The notes beneath the pieces are model-generated. The model had not been told where the DNA came from, ran no database searches, and was given only the letters and a program-made list of their open reading frames with translations. A program made the position numbers and the translations under genes. This document shows, piece after piece, positions 1 to 9,610 of a DNA stretch of 64,000 bases. Each line of letters opens with the position of its first letter. Position 1 is the first letter of the stretch. The DNA lies in the NCBI GenBank assembly GCA_010405405.1, contig MU004238.1, positions 569,530 to 633,529 on the forward strand. The letters run 5' to 3'. The stretch comes from Microthyrium microscopicum. Taxonomy: Eukaryota; Ascomycota; Dothideomycetes; Microthyriales; Microthyriaceae.

Positions 1-3000
1 CGGTCTTTAAAATATACTGACTGTATGCATAAGCATTGCCGACTTCCGCTTTGGTAGTCTGGAGTAGCAAACGATGTGCACTGGCATATACAATGTGTGA
101 GCCCACACGTCTGAAGTCTGCCATAAGCTGCTGTAGAGCTTTGCGCGACATGACTTGCACATAGTAATGCAACGATCGATCATATAGGAATGATCCTTGA
201 TTCTCGACCCAGCGCAACAAATGCTGCACTAGAATATCAGCCATATCGCCACCATTTGATGCTTCTGTCCACCAAGCCTTGACCATTTCACGTAATACCA
301 TAATACCGGCCGTAGCGAAAGCGTTCTCGGAGTGGATAGCAGTGGAGTTCAGTTCGCCATTGTCATCTGTTGGTGGCGCAGGATTGAATGAGATGGAGTC
401 GGTGCCTTCAGCTTCGTTAATGAGTGAGCTCGCCAGAATTGTGTTTACGGCAAGATTTCGAACGCTCAGATCAATGCAAACAGACGCATAGGTTCCAGGG
501 GTATTGATTGCAGGCATGTCGACTTCTTCAAGAGTACTGAGAATGCTATCCTTCTCATACCCAGCATGATCTGGCTGTGGGCTGGATGACCACCATAGCA
601 CAACCTTTTCTTTTTGCAAACGGCGTGCATATGCTACATCGATCAAGAAACGCACGTCGTGGCTCTCCAAGTTGCATAGGGGGATATTGCCATAGCGAGA
701 CAAATCAGTCAAATGGGCAATCCAAGTACCGACGCCGAGATAATGGCCAATGACACGTTTCGCCATCGCTGTTTGCCAACCAAGTGGAGGAAGCGTACGA
801 TCCGAGTCGTCCGTCTTGAGACTAAGAATTGGCAAGTCCTTCATGACGGGAACATCATGAGCGAGCATTTGGACCTGGTCGCTCTGTACGACTAGTGCTA
901 GAGCCTTGTCCTTTTCTTCAGCACGGATGCGCTTGATGGTATCGCTTACTTCAATGTAGGCCTTTCGACGGGAGGTGACAATACTTGTCTTAAAGTGGAC
1001 TGTTGGGGAGTACTCGAAGTTCTCTGGCAGACTCATTCCATCAGCAATACGGCGATCGTAAAGCTCCTGGTATATCTTATCCATGTTGGGCATGCCTTGA
1101 TCATCCCGACTGCGGTTGAGGATGATGAATTGGGCTTGGCCAGAGGGTGAAAAGATGGCGAATATTTGGCGGTCAGACGTGATGATGTGGCAAACAAAGA
1201 TATAGCGCATTGTCGCTTGGTCCAGGTATGGCTCTTTCTGTTTGACTTGCCTCAAGGTTGATAGGTCGAAGCCTTGGTCAAGACCTTTGCCTAGTACACC
1301 ACCTTGCGTTTCGTCGAATGTGCACACGTTTCCAAGCTGGAGAACTGCTCGCGTATTAAGCGGCAGGTCCTGCTCGTATACGCCCTCAACTGCTGGATGG
1401 TTGACGAGGAGTCGTATCTTCTTGCTTTCTGTACGATAAACAGACTCGGGTAATGTGAGCTTGAACAGGTGAACAGAGGGATGACCGTTGGGTAGTGTGT
1501 GGCCAACGACTTTTTCCACCTGACACCCTTCGATCGTGACATCTGGTAGGTCGTCTGTCTTCAAGTTGAGATAGAGGATTCGTGGCACAACGACCTTTAG
1601 TGTATGCATCTTGTTGTTGATCAACACAAACGCTCTTACTTCACCAGGAGCTTCCGTCTCTCGCAGTTGAACAAGCTGCCAAGTACTGATGAAGACCATC
1701 TCAGCCTGATTTCTAAATATGCTGCCAATCGTATCAGACGCATCTGTTCGGCGGTCTCCAAAGAGCTGTCGTCGTCGAATGCGTGCTTGCTTCTGAAGCT
1801 TCCACTTCTGTTTCTGATATCTTAACCAACCCTTGTAATCTCCAGAGATCGGGGGCATTTTGGCAGGCAAGCTAGCGAATGGATCCGCATTCACAGGTAC
1901 AGTGGGCTCAGGGGCCTTTCGCTTCTGTACCATTTTTGTTGCAGAACCGTTCTTCTTGATCAACTGCATGCCAGGCTTAGCACCAAAGTCTTCCATATCA
2001 CCAGAACCAGCCACACGATTGCCAAGAGTATTAATGTCAGCATCAACGAGCTTCCGCTTCTCGAACATGTCTGTCATCTTCGTCTGCTTCATCACATCAT
2101 CCTTGATTCGGATACGGCGTTGTAACCAGTCTGGATGTTGAACGCGTGGTACGGGGTTGCTCACTTTCTGCAGCGCAGCGGGAATGGTGATGATCTTTTG
2201 AATGACGCTAGCCAGACGCTCAAGATAGTAGTTCCAGTCAATGACTCCTCGAGGATCCATGTCGCCAGGATCTTCTTTGAGCCATTTCTTGAGGAAGAAA
2301 CGCTTGACCTTCTCTTCGGCTGAGAAGATGGCCACGGGTATGGCTCGTTCTGTGACAGGCGCGCCACGAGGACGAGATGATATGATGTACTTGCAGTTCA
2401 AGCCCTTGTCTTTGATCATTTGCTCACCAAGAAACTCTGCGAGGCGCTTGGCAGTCGTGATGGCAGTGGACTTTTGAGCGCCGTACTCTTCGAGTGTTTT
2501 CGCCATGGACTTGTTTTCGCAAATGAGATCAATCAGTTCCTCGTCAGCAAGAGTCTTGCCTTGTTGGTACAAGACATCGAGCCACTGATTTGCTACTGTA
2601 GCCACAGAGGCATAGCATTCAGCTAGTGTAGTCCCATTCAGAAAGAACTTGAAGAGCTGCGTCTGGAAGATTTTGATGAGCTTGAGCTCACCACGACGCT
2701 TGACCTCGAAGCCTTTGAGTTCTGCAAGCGAGCCGTCGTGATTGAAAACAGCATAACGTTTCTTCAAGTTCTTGTCCTCTTCCTTGGATGTGGGCAATAT
2801 CATGGCTTTGTATGGACCATCAACTTCAAAGAAGATGGTATTTTCGCTATGCGTCTCGTATCTTAGTGTATTTGGATCCTTTAGCTCCTGATATTGGTGA
2901 TTTGTGAATTTTGCGTGAACGAGATGGTTCAACATGACGCAGGGATACGAGATGGTCATCTTTTTTCCGTTCTTGAGCTTGAACCCAAAGTTCTCTGGGA

Positions 3001-5632
3001 AAGTCGCTGGTAAAATACACCAGATACCGTCCGTGTCGAGTTCTAGGGGTCTTCCAATTCTTTCTACCAGTTGTCGTGCCAGTTGGATGATATGTGCTCC
3101 AGTCAAGCAGGTCACGCCTGCCATCTCCATGGAGTACCATCTTGAGCCTTTTCTCATGACGTAGCCGTAGAAACTGTTTAGAATGACTTTATGGGCCAGT
3201 TGCAACGAATCAAAGAGTACGATCATCTTCTTGGCCTCTTCGATTTCTGCAGAACTGGCTCCTGAGCTCTTCAGCTGCTCAGTCTTTCCCTTCCAAACCT
3301 TTTGCTTGCCTTTGTAATCGTACCGACGATCACGGAAGGTCATGACGGTGTCGACGTAAAACGGGTTTTCTCGTTGGCAGATGATGGCTTCGCGCTCCAT
3401 TGTTTTCGATTCGTGGATTTTGTGGTAAATCTTTTTCGAGTATTCTTGTAATCGCTTCTTGACCATTTCCGCTTGCTCAGCCGTAGATAGATCCTGGAAG
3501 GTCCGCGCTGGTGCTCCAGGTTTGCGGCCTGGAAATCGTTCGTTTTCGAGTACATTGCGAATCATGTTGTACTCGTCTCGTTTGGCGGGCAAGAACTCAC
3601 CACGCCATGACCAAGGCATACGGCGATCGCAGGTTTTGCCAGGTCGGTTGAAATCGCACGCAGCACAGTCCTTTTCTTCAATCATAGAATCCGGTTGTAA
3701 ACGATTGGTCGTCATGATATTTGGATACATCGATGCAACATCCAAATGGTAGATAGAGGGTCGTTCAAGTCGGTTTGGCTTCTCTTTGAGTTGCTGAAGC
3801 TTTTCGATGATCTCGGCCTTCACTTCTTCGTAATTGACCACATCGTCTAAATCCTTCTTTTCCTCGACTGTTATGCTGAATTTCAACGCCGCATCCATAT
3901 CGTTAATGAGTTCATCAATGGCTGTAGTGTCCAAGGCAAAGTTGCATGGGATGTCGCTCCGGAAAACGCCTGCTTCAATACTTTCGACATGGCCACCGAC
4001 ATACGTCTCCGATTCTAGAAGATGTCCATCCCAGAATGCCTCTTTGGGCGGCGAGTGTTTGTTGGGAAGTAGGATATTCTTCTCATAGGCTTGCACCATG
4101 AGCAACATCTCGCACAGCGTACCCGTTCCCTTGCGCAGAACATCGTCTGGACCCAGCGGAATGATTGTGCATAGTGAGAAGATGAAAGGATGGACATATT
4201 TCATGTATAGGTAATATGTGGCCACAGCATCAGAGACGGAGTATTCAGCCAGAGTTTGTGGATGCTCAATAGCATAAGGAGTCATCAGTTCCGGGTCCAG
4301 TTCATCGGGATCGTAGCCTAGCTTTGCAACGGTCACGGCCTTCAGGCCACGACTACCTTGCGGCAGATAACTATCACGGCTGACCCAGCAAAATGCATCC
4401 ATGTGCGCGCAATAATCGCTCTGGTATACGTCTTCGCTGTTCTTCCGGAACCCAATCTCTTGATACATGTCGATGCCGAGAATGGATGCTCGTGCTTCTA
4501 TGTATGGCCAATCGAAAAAGTCTCCGTTGTATGTGACCATGACTGTGGGCTTTGCTTCTTTGATGTGCTCAAAGAATCGTTCCAGGAGCAATTTCTCGTC
4601 CGGTTCGTTGAATATTATGAAAGGCCCTTCGTATTCTGGCTTGGGTGTGTAATCAAAGTCGGCAATATCCTCGGAGACAATCTCTCGATTGGTGATGAGA
4701 AATCCTTGACCGTCAATCATGTATGATATCATCATGATCTGATCAACTGAAGAGTCCGGAAACTTGAGCGGTGCCTTGCAAGTCTCGATATCAAACGCCA
4801 TAACAATCGGATCCGCACGCGTCAGTCGTTCCTCAAGATGTTTGAGGTTCACAACACCATGCTTTGCCTCAACGCTATACCATCGCCCGATGCGAATGTC
4901 CTTGTCAATAGCCACCCGCACATGATATGGGACATCATACTCGCGAATGTCCACAATGAAATCGCTAGCATCCACAAATCCCTTGACACGATCCTCCTCC
5001 TCAAACACATCAAACCCAGCACTCGCACTCGCCACCTCAGCATACGCATCGAGCGCGCTAACCTGGCTCTTATTCTTCTCAGCAATCGGCATCACGACTT
5101 TGCGCACAGCTAGCAAATCATTCACATTCGCAAATCGTAACTCCAGCACCGTCCGCCGATATCCCACCAAATGATTCGGCAGGGCCAGATCCTCCGCCTC
5201 ACGCCGCCGCACACTCGTCACAAGTCCGTCGCAAGCACGCTTTACCCATTCTTCGACTTCTGGTTCGCGCCCACGCTTGACGGCCAGTACAAAGTATGGC
5301 TCGTATGCGAGCGTCGCTTTGAATGTGTCGCCAGACTCTTCGATAAAGTAAAAGTCTACGCCTGCTCGACCGCCTGGGACATGCTCGTCGGCAATGGTGG
5401 TGCTCTTCATATTGACGAGCCAGCCAACGCGCGCGCGGCCAGCGTCGTAGCGCGAGAAGCCCATGGACTCATCTATGCGGTGGGCGAGACGTGTGGCCTC
5501 CAGCTTTTCGCTGGCGGAGGTGCGTTCGCTGGAGAGGAGAGATGAGGCAGCAATGGGGGCTTGGTTGCGGGGACCAGCGTAGGAGGTTTGGCCATTGCGG
5601 CCTACGCGACGAAAAGGTTTCCGGGGAGGCAT
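1..5632 (-). CDS. POL2: DNA polymerase epsilon catalytic subunit A (3'-truncated by window edge)
   Basis: This is the catalytic subunit of the leading-strand replicase, a family B polymerase with 3'-5' proofreading, acting in the nucleus with Dpb2, Dpb3 and Dpb4. One frame reads from the ATG (start MPPRKPFRRVGRNG) to the window edge, about 1877 residues. I checked the frame at four landmarks and saw no intron. Visible motifs are the exonuclease FDIET (F280, D281, E283), polymerase DVASMYPNIM (D631) and ELDTDGIWCILP (D866, D868). These sit about nine residues before the yeast equivalents D640 and D875/D877, so the core aligns almost without gaps. The inactive second polymerase/exonuclease half has begun. 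The C-terminal cysteine modules that bind Dpb2, roughly the last 350 residues of the usual 2200-2300, lie beyond position 1. A cluster of MCB-like sites stands about 320 bp upstream. Confidence 0.97.
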   Translation of the reverse strand, partial: MPPRKPFRRVGRNGQTSYAGPRNQAPIAASSLLSSERTSASEKLEATRLAHRIDESMGFSRYDAGRARVGWLVNMKSTTIADEHVPGGRAGVDFYFIEESGDTFKATLAYEPYFVLAVKRGREPEVEEWVKRACDGLVTSVRRREAEDLALPNHLVGYRRTVLELRFANVNDLLAVRKVVMPIAEKNKSQVSALDAYAEVASASAGFDVFEEEDRVKGFVDASDFIVDIREYDVPYHVRVAIDKDIRIGRWYSVEAKHGVVNLKHLEERLTRADPIVMAFDIETCKAPLKFPDSSVDQIMMISYMIDGQGFLITNREIVSEDIADFDYTPKPEYEGPFIIFNEPDEKLLLERFFEHIKEAKPTVMVTYNGDFFDWPYIEARASILGIDMYQEIGFRKNSEDVYQSDYCAHMDAFCWVSRDSYLPQGSRGLKAVTVAKLGYDPDELDPELMTPYAIEHPQTLAEYSVSDAVATYYLYMKYVHPFIFSLCTIIPLGPDDVLRKGTGTLCEMLLMVQAYEKNILLPNKHSPPKEAFWDGHLLESETYVGGHVESIEAGVFRSDIPCNFALDTTAIDELINDMDAALKFSITVEEKKDLDDVVNYEEVKAEIIEKLQQLKEKPNRLERPSIYHLDVASMYPNIMTTNRLQPDSMIEEKDCAACDFNRPGKTCDRRMPWSWRGEFLPAKRDEYNMIRNVLENERFPGRKPGAPARTFQDLSTAEQAEMVKKRLQEYSKKIYHKIHESKTMEREAIICQRENPFYVDTVMTFRDRRYDYKGKQKVWKGKTEQLKSSGASSAEIEEAKKMIVLFDSLQLAHKVILNSFYGYVMRKGSRWYSMEMAGVTCLTGAHIIQLARQLVERIGRPLELDTDGIWCILPATFPENFGFKLKNGKKMTISYPCVMLNHLVHAKFTNHQYQELKDPNTLRYETHSENTIFFEVDGPYKAMILPTSKEEDKNLKKRYAVFNHDGSLAELKGFEVKRRGELKLIKIFQTQLFKFFLNGTTLAECYASVATVANQWLDVLYQQGKTLADEELIDLICENKSMAKTLEEYGAQKSTAITTAKRLAEFLGEQMIKDKGLNCKYIISSRPRGAPVTERAIPVAIFSAEEKVKRFFLKKWLKEDPGDMDPRGVIDWNYYLERLASVIQKIITIPAALQKVSNPVPRVQHPDWLQRRIRIKDDVMKQTKMTDMFEKRKLVDADINTLGNRVAGSGDMEDFGAKPGMQLIKKNGSATKMVQKRKAPEPTVPVNADPFASLPAKMPPISGDYKGWLRYQKQKWKLQKQARIRRRQLFGDRRTDASDTIGSIFRNQAEMVFISTWQLVQLRETEAPGEVRAFVLINNKMHTLKVVVPRILYLNLKTDDLPDVTIEGCQVEKVVGHTLPNGHPSVHLFKLTLPESVYRTESKKIRLLVNHPAVEGVYEQDLPLNTRAVLQLGNVCTFDETQGGVLGKGLDQGFDLSTLRQVKQKEPYLDQATMRYIFVCHIITSDRQIFAIFSPSGQAQFIILNRSRDDQGMPNMDKIYQELYDRRIADGMSLPENFEYSPTVHFKTSIVTSRRKAYIEVSDTIKRIRAEEKDKALALVVQSDQVQMLAHDVPVMKDLPILSLKTDDSDRTLPPLGWQTAMAKRVIGHYLGVGTWIAHLTDLSRYGNIPLCNLESHDVRFLIDVAYARRLQKEKVVLWWSSSPQPDHAGYEKDSILSTLEEVDMPAINTPGTYASVCIDLSVRNLAVNTILASSLINEAEGTDSISFNPAPPTDDNGELNSTAIHSENAFATAGIMVLREMVKAWWTEASNGGDMADILVQHLLRWVENQGSFLYDRSLHYYVQVMSRKALQQLMADFRRVGSHIVYASAHRLLLQTTKAEVGNAYAYSQYILKT

Positions 5633-6361
5633 TTTGTGTGAATATTTTGAGGAAAAGAAGGATGTTCAAGAACTTGGAGAATGTTCCCGATCTCAGGAAG
5701 TGAAAGACCTTAGGAAGTGATCTTTGGCACTATAGAGCTTTTCGAATACTGGAGAGTTGATTCGAAGAAGGGAGGAAAGGGATTGTCGTTAATTGCATAA
5801 AAAGACGTGACGCTTCGTAAGATGCATTGCAAGGCCGAATATCATGGAACTCTTCAGCTTGCAATGTAGAGATATGTAGCAGTATTTTTGGGTTGTGGTA
5901 GAAAGAAGTGCTTCAGTACTGAATCAAGACCGCATGAGATGTTGCCAAACGCGTCGGTCAGGCGCGTAACGCGACGACGCTAAAACTGAGCACAGATCTT
6001 TTTCTAAAAACCACTTTACGCCCAGCACAATGCATTTACCTGCGGTTCAAGTCATATAAGCATATTCAACAATGAAAGATTATGAAGGGATTATTATTCA
6101 TCGTACATTTCAAGATTCAAACTGTATTTTGAGCTCATAAATCGCCGTATACGTTCAAAGCACCCGATAATTTTCCTTCCGCAGCGAAGAATCGCTTTGT
6201 GTCTGTACATGTGCATATTTGTACAGAGCCATGGCATATGTAGTCAGTGATAATATTATACAAGCTTGAAGATTGTAAGGCTCCCTCCCAATGCAACGTT
6301 CAGCTTTCTTGCTCTTCGGTCAAGGGGCAGGAAGGGGCATCATTTGACTTTTCCACCAAGT
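5633..6361. other. Intergenic: POL2 upstream region and SWI1 3' flank
   Basis: This stretch separates the POL2 start from the SWI1 stop; both genes are on the minus strand. It holds the presumed POL2 promoter with CGCG-containing boxes near 5949-5973, and AT-rich sequence at 6050-6260 that probably includes the SWI1 3' UTR. I see no further gene. Confidence 0.6.
5949..5973. promoter_or_regulatory. Cluster of MCB-like boxes upstream of POL2
   Basis: An exact palindromic ACGCGT (5949-5954) is followed within 20 bp by CGCGT (5963-5967) and ACGCG (5969-5973). ACGCGT is the MluI cell-cycle box bound by MBF, which drives G1/S replication genes in yeasts, POL2 among them. The sites lie about 320 bp upstream of the ATG. 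That MBF acts here is inference. ACGCGT alone occurs by chance about once per 4 kb, so the clustering is the stronger argument. Confidence 0.4.
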
Positions 6362-9300
6362 CTATTCATCCAGTGCCGCAAGCGCTACTAGGTTGCGTAA
6401 TACTTCTAGATCCACCTTGGGTTTGTTCAATGCACCAAGTACAAAGTTCCAATTCGGCAGCATTTCTGGGTGGAGTTTGTCTCCTGAGACTGCGACGTCA
6501 TCCTTCTTTTTGTTCTCTCCGTTTTGGACGCCCTCGTGTTCTTCGGACATGTCCATGGATACATCATCCGCCTCGCCATTGGTGGGTGGTGAGGGTGGGG
6601 CTTCTATGGGGAAGATACCGGTGGCCTTGGACTTCTTCTTGTTTGTCGATTTACCAAGTGCAAGGGTTGTCAGGTTTCGGAGCATACCCAAAGCCCGGTT
6701 AGTCAACGGGTTCCAACCATCGCTTTGCCCCCTAATCTCGCGAAGTTCGTGACTTTCTGGTTCATTAAACGTAGCTCGGCACATATTGACCATACTGGCA
6801 ACCCAATAGTCTTTGGACGTAAGCCAGGATCGGGCAAGTTCCGCAGCTGGACTGTCTGGGAGAAGACCGCTGATTATGTCTGCAGCTAACATTCCTTGTG
6901 AAAGAACGGCCTCACGTTTGACAACGAGAATCTCATCTGGAAGAATCAGGCCGGATCTATCAGGTATCACGGCTATCGCCAGTCCGAAGGCGCGGGTGAT
7001 GACACCGTATTGTTGATGTACTGGGAGGAGATTTGGATCAAGGGAGACCGGAGATGTTGGGCTAGATGGTGATGATGGTTCTGCAAATATCGATTTGAAA
7101 TAGGAGCGGTTGACATCCTTGAGAAGAAGTTTTGCAAACCCATCTACGGCAAAATAGTAGTATTTGTGCACAAGTGGGTTGTAAAGCGAAAAGCTGACTT
7201 CCGCTTTGGAGGTAGGGTTCGGGTTTGGTGAAAATGCGAGAAGGAAGTGGAGAATAGGGAGCGCATCTTCTCGAGAAGGGAGTGTGATCTCGTCGCCCAC
7301 GTTTGTAAGTATATGGACAACGTCTTTCATGAATTCCTGGAGTTTCCAATAGGAACGGAAGAGCATGTTACGAGTTCCCAGTAACCGAATCGTGTTCGCC
7401 AGGAATTTTATAACATGTGCCTCGGCCACAAGCTGGTGGTTCTTGTCGTTTAGCCTCATTGTAATAAAGGTCAGGTTTCGCAGAATTCGCGTGATTGCTA
7501 TCAGACGCTCGGCAGCCAAATCCATCTCGTATGCATGAGTGCCAACTTCCGGATGTTCTTGTAGTGACCATTCAGTCTCGACACGAGTGAGACGAACAAT
7601 GTCTTCGTATGAAGGCAAGTCTATAGCATCAGACACTTCAGCAGCGTCCTCAGCCAAGAAATCGGTTTGTTCTTCCCCAAAGTCGACAAGTACATCCAAC
7701 AGATCTTCGGAAGAGGACAGATCCAATGGATACCGGGAGGTCAACTTTTGCAAAACATCGAGAGCATATCGGACCTCTCGCCTGATACCAGACTCTAAAC
7801 TATTCGATATGGCACGTATATCAATGTTGCCCATTTCCTCAAGCTCTGGAACATTTGGTATGAGAGCGAGGATGTTTTCCGTTAAATTGCCCTGGCCAAA
7901 GAAGGCGCTGACCTCCAATCCTCCATAGGCTTCTCCAAAACCGATTTTACTAGGTGAATAACAATCGGTGTCGACTTGGGGAGGAGGAAGTGTCGGGGCT
8001 TGTACAGGTTCAGCGCCGTTCACCAACTTACTCGTCGGTCCTGCTTCGGGAGCTTTATCTATGGTCGCTGGCAAACTAGGCGCGGGAGATTGTTCTACTT
8101 TGGAACTGCTTCTCCTTTGATTTTGAGAAGCTCCCTTCAGTGTTGGTGTTTCCGTTTGAGGCGTAGAGAAGCCATTTGGCATGTTAAGCGACGAATGCGA
8201 TTGCACGGGCGTCATGTGTGGGGTCTGATTGAGGCGTGCTTGCATCTGTGGAGTTTGTTGCATATGCTGTAAATTCTGCGGCGTTTGTGGTGCTTTTGTC
8301 GGCGACATCTGTCCACCGGGCATGCCTTGTTGTGCATCTTTCTTTTGTTGACTTTGAATCATGGCTTGCTCATACAGCCCCAAGTTCTTTTCAAAGATAG
8401 CTTTCAACTCATTGCCCGCGTTTGGATACTGTGCTTCGGGGAACTGCAAAGTGTGCGCAACTTTGCCCCAGGAGTTGCTCATTGTGATAGGCTTCGAACC
8501 CCTGTTTTTGAGTACAATCGTCCAAAGAAAGTAAAGATTGACTGGTCTTCCTGCTATCAAAGGTCTATGATCAAAGGGTTGACCTTGTCGGCCCATGAAC
8601 GCGTTGATGGTTGACAGAAACTGCTGGACCTGCGCCATCTGCTGCGCTTGTTGGACTTGGTTATTTTGTGGCACTTGATTCTGTGGTGGCCTTGTAGGTG
8701 TTGCCATGCCAGGGTGCTGACCAGGTATCATCGAGTTCATGTTAGCAGCCTGCATTTGCTGCTGGCGATGCTGCAGCATTTGCTGTTGCTGATGTTGCAA
8801 CTTCATGGCATGTTGGTTCTGAACAGTGGCAAGCTGCCTCTGTAAATTCTCGGTCAGGTTGCCTTGTGCGGCAAATTGACCTGGCGCTCCAGGCATGTTC
8901 ATGCCGGCAGCTCCTTGGAAATTCGGATTGAAGTTTTGATTCATATTCCCACCAGGACCAAACGATGCGCCTCCCATCTGCGAATTGGGTCGGTTCTGCA
9001 TCATTTGACTGGGCATGGGCATCTGACCAGGCATCGGGCCCATTGGACCGGGCATTTGACCTGCCCCCATTGGGAAATGCGGTGTTTGTGGTGTCGCGCG
9101 TCCATTCGCATCTGGGGGTGGAGATATCGACATTCCCTGTTGTGGAGGAAATTGTGTAGGGTTGGGAGAAACGGTTTGCATGCGCTGTTGAGGGGGTGGT
9201 GCGCGAAACTGCTGATTTGACATAGTCGGCGATGGCGTCGCATTTGATGAGCCGGCAGGTTGTAGATGTTGTTGGTATGGAAAGGGGCTTGGATATGCGC

Positions 9301-9610
9301 CGACTTGTTGAGGAGTTTGAGATCGCGAAATGTTCATGGTAGCAGGGGGCTGTCCAGGAGACGCGACAGCGCCGTCATCTCGCGGTCTTTTCGAGGGCAC
9401 GATTGCGGCAACCGAGTATGGATATTGCTGAGGAGTTTGCGATCGAGGTTGCGCATTATTGGGGGTCGCGGGTTGCTGCTGAGGCTGGCCATGTGGCATC
9501 TGGTTTGGGAAGGCAGGCGCGAACATGGAAGGGTTGTCAACAGACAACATGGTTGGATCAGCAAAACCGTTGCCATTCGCGATAGACTCGTGTGCAGACC
9601 ATTGGTTCAT
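6362..9610 (-). CDS. SWI1: SWI/SNF chromatin-remodelling subunit Swi1 (ARID domain)
   Basis: This is an ARID-containing subunit of the SWI/SNF complex, which remodels nucleosomes at promoters. It is a single-exon ORF of 1082 codons starting at a true ATG (MNQWSAHESIANGNG). Residues 1-325 are low complexity, rich in Gln, Asn, Pro, Met and Gly with poly-Gln runs; the N-terminus of yeast Swi1 is similarly Q/N-rich and prion-forming. The ARID spans about 330-415 (FLSTINAFMGRQGQPF through the conserved Trp/Gly core NSWGKVAHTLQFPE). A second disordered block of Q, P and S covers about 420-560. The C-terminal half (about 570-1082) is globular and leucine-rich, matching the conserved Swi1 C-terminal region. 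Near the end is a Lys-rich stretch (KSTNKKKSK) that could be a nuclear localisation signal. The upstream non-coding region is nearly 2 kb, as often seen for regulatory genes. Confidence 0.9.
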   Translation of the reverse strand: MNQWSAHESIANGNGFADPTMLSVDNPSMFAPAFPNQMPHGQPQQQPATPNNAQPRSQTPQQYPYSVAAIVPSKRPRDDGAVASPGQPPATMNISRSQTPQQVGAYPSPFPYQQHLQPAGSSNATPSPTMSNQQFRAPPPQQRMQTVSPNPTQFPPQQGMSISPPPDANGRATPQTPHFPMGAGQMPGPMGPMPGQMPMPSQMMQNRPNSQMGGASFGPGGNMNQNFNPNFQGAAGMNMPGAPGQFAAQGNLTENLQRQLATVQNQHAMKLQHQQQQMLQHRQQQMQAANMNSMIPGQHPGMATPTRPPQNQVPQNNQVQQAQQMAQVQQFLSTINAFMGRQGQPFDHRPLIAGRPVNLYFLWTIVLKNRGSKPITMSNSWGKVAHTLQFPEAQYPNAGNELKAIFEKNLGLYEQAMIQSQQKKDAQQGMPGGQMSPTKAPQTPQNLQHMQQTPQMQARLNQTPHMTPVQSHSSLNMPNGFSTPQTETPTLKGASQNQRRSSSKVEQSPAPSLPATIDKAPEAGPTSKLVNGAEPVQAPTLPPPQVDTDCYSPSKIGFGEAYGGLEVSAFFGQGNLTENILALIPNVPELEEMGNIDIRAISNSLESGIRREVRYALDVLQKLTSRYPLDLSSSEDLLDVLVDFGEEQTDFLAEDAAEVSDAIDLPSYEDIVRLTRVETEWSLQEHPEVGTHAYEMDLAAERLIAITRILRNLTFITMRLNDKNHQLVAEAHVIKFLANTIRLLGTRNMLFRSYWKLQEFMKDVVHILTNVGDEITLPSREDALPILHFLLAFSPNPNPTSKAEVSFSLYNPLVHKYYYFAVDGFAKLLLKDVNRSYFKSIFAEPSSPSSPTSPVSLDPNLLPVHQQYGVITRAFGLAIAVIPDRSGLILPDEILVVKREAVLSQGMLAADIISGLLPDSPAAELARSWLTSKDYWVASMVNMCRATFNEPESHELREIRGQSDGWNPLTNRALGMLRNLTTLALGKSTNKKKSKATGIFPIEAPPSPPTNGEADDVSMDMSEEHEGVQNGENKKKDDVAVSGDKLHPEMLPNWNFVLGALNKPKVDLEVLRNLVALAALDE

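Noticed and set aside
4015-4197. Cys-rich minus-strand frame inside POL2
   Set aside because: It is a shadow of the POL2 coding frame, which is continuous and conserved through this stretch.
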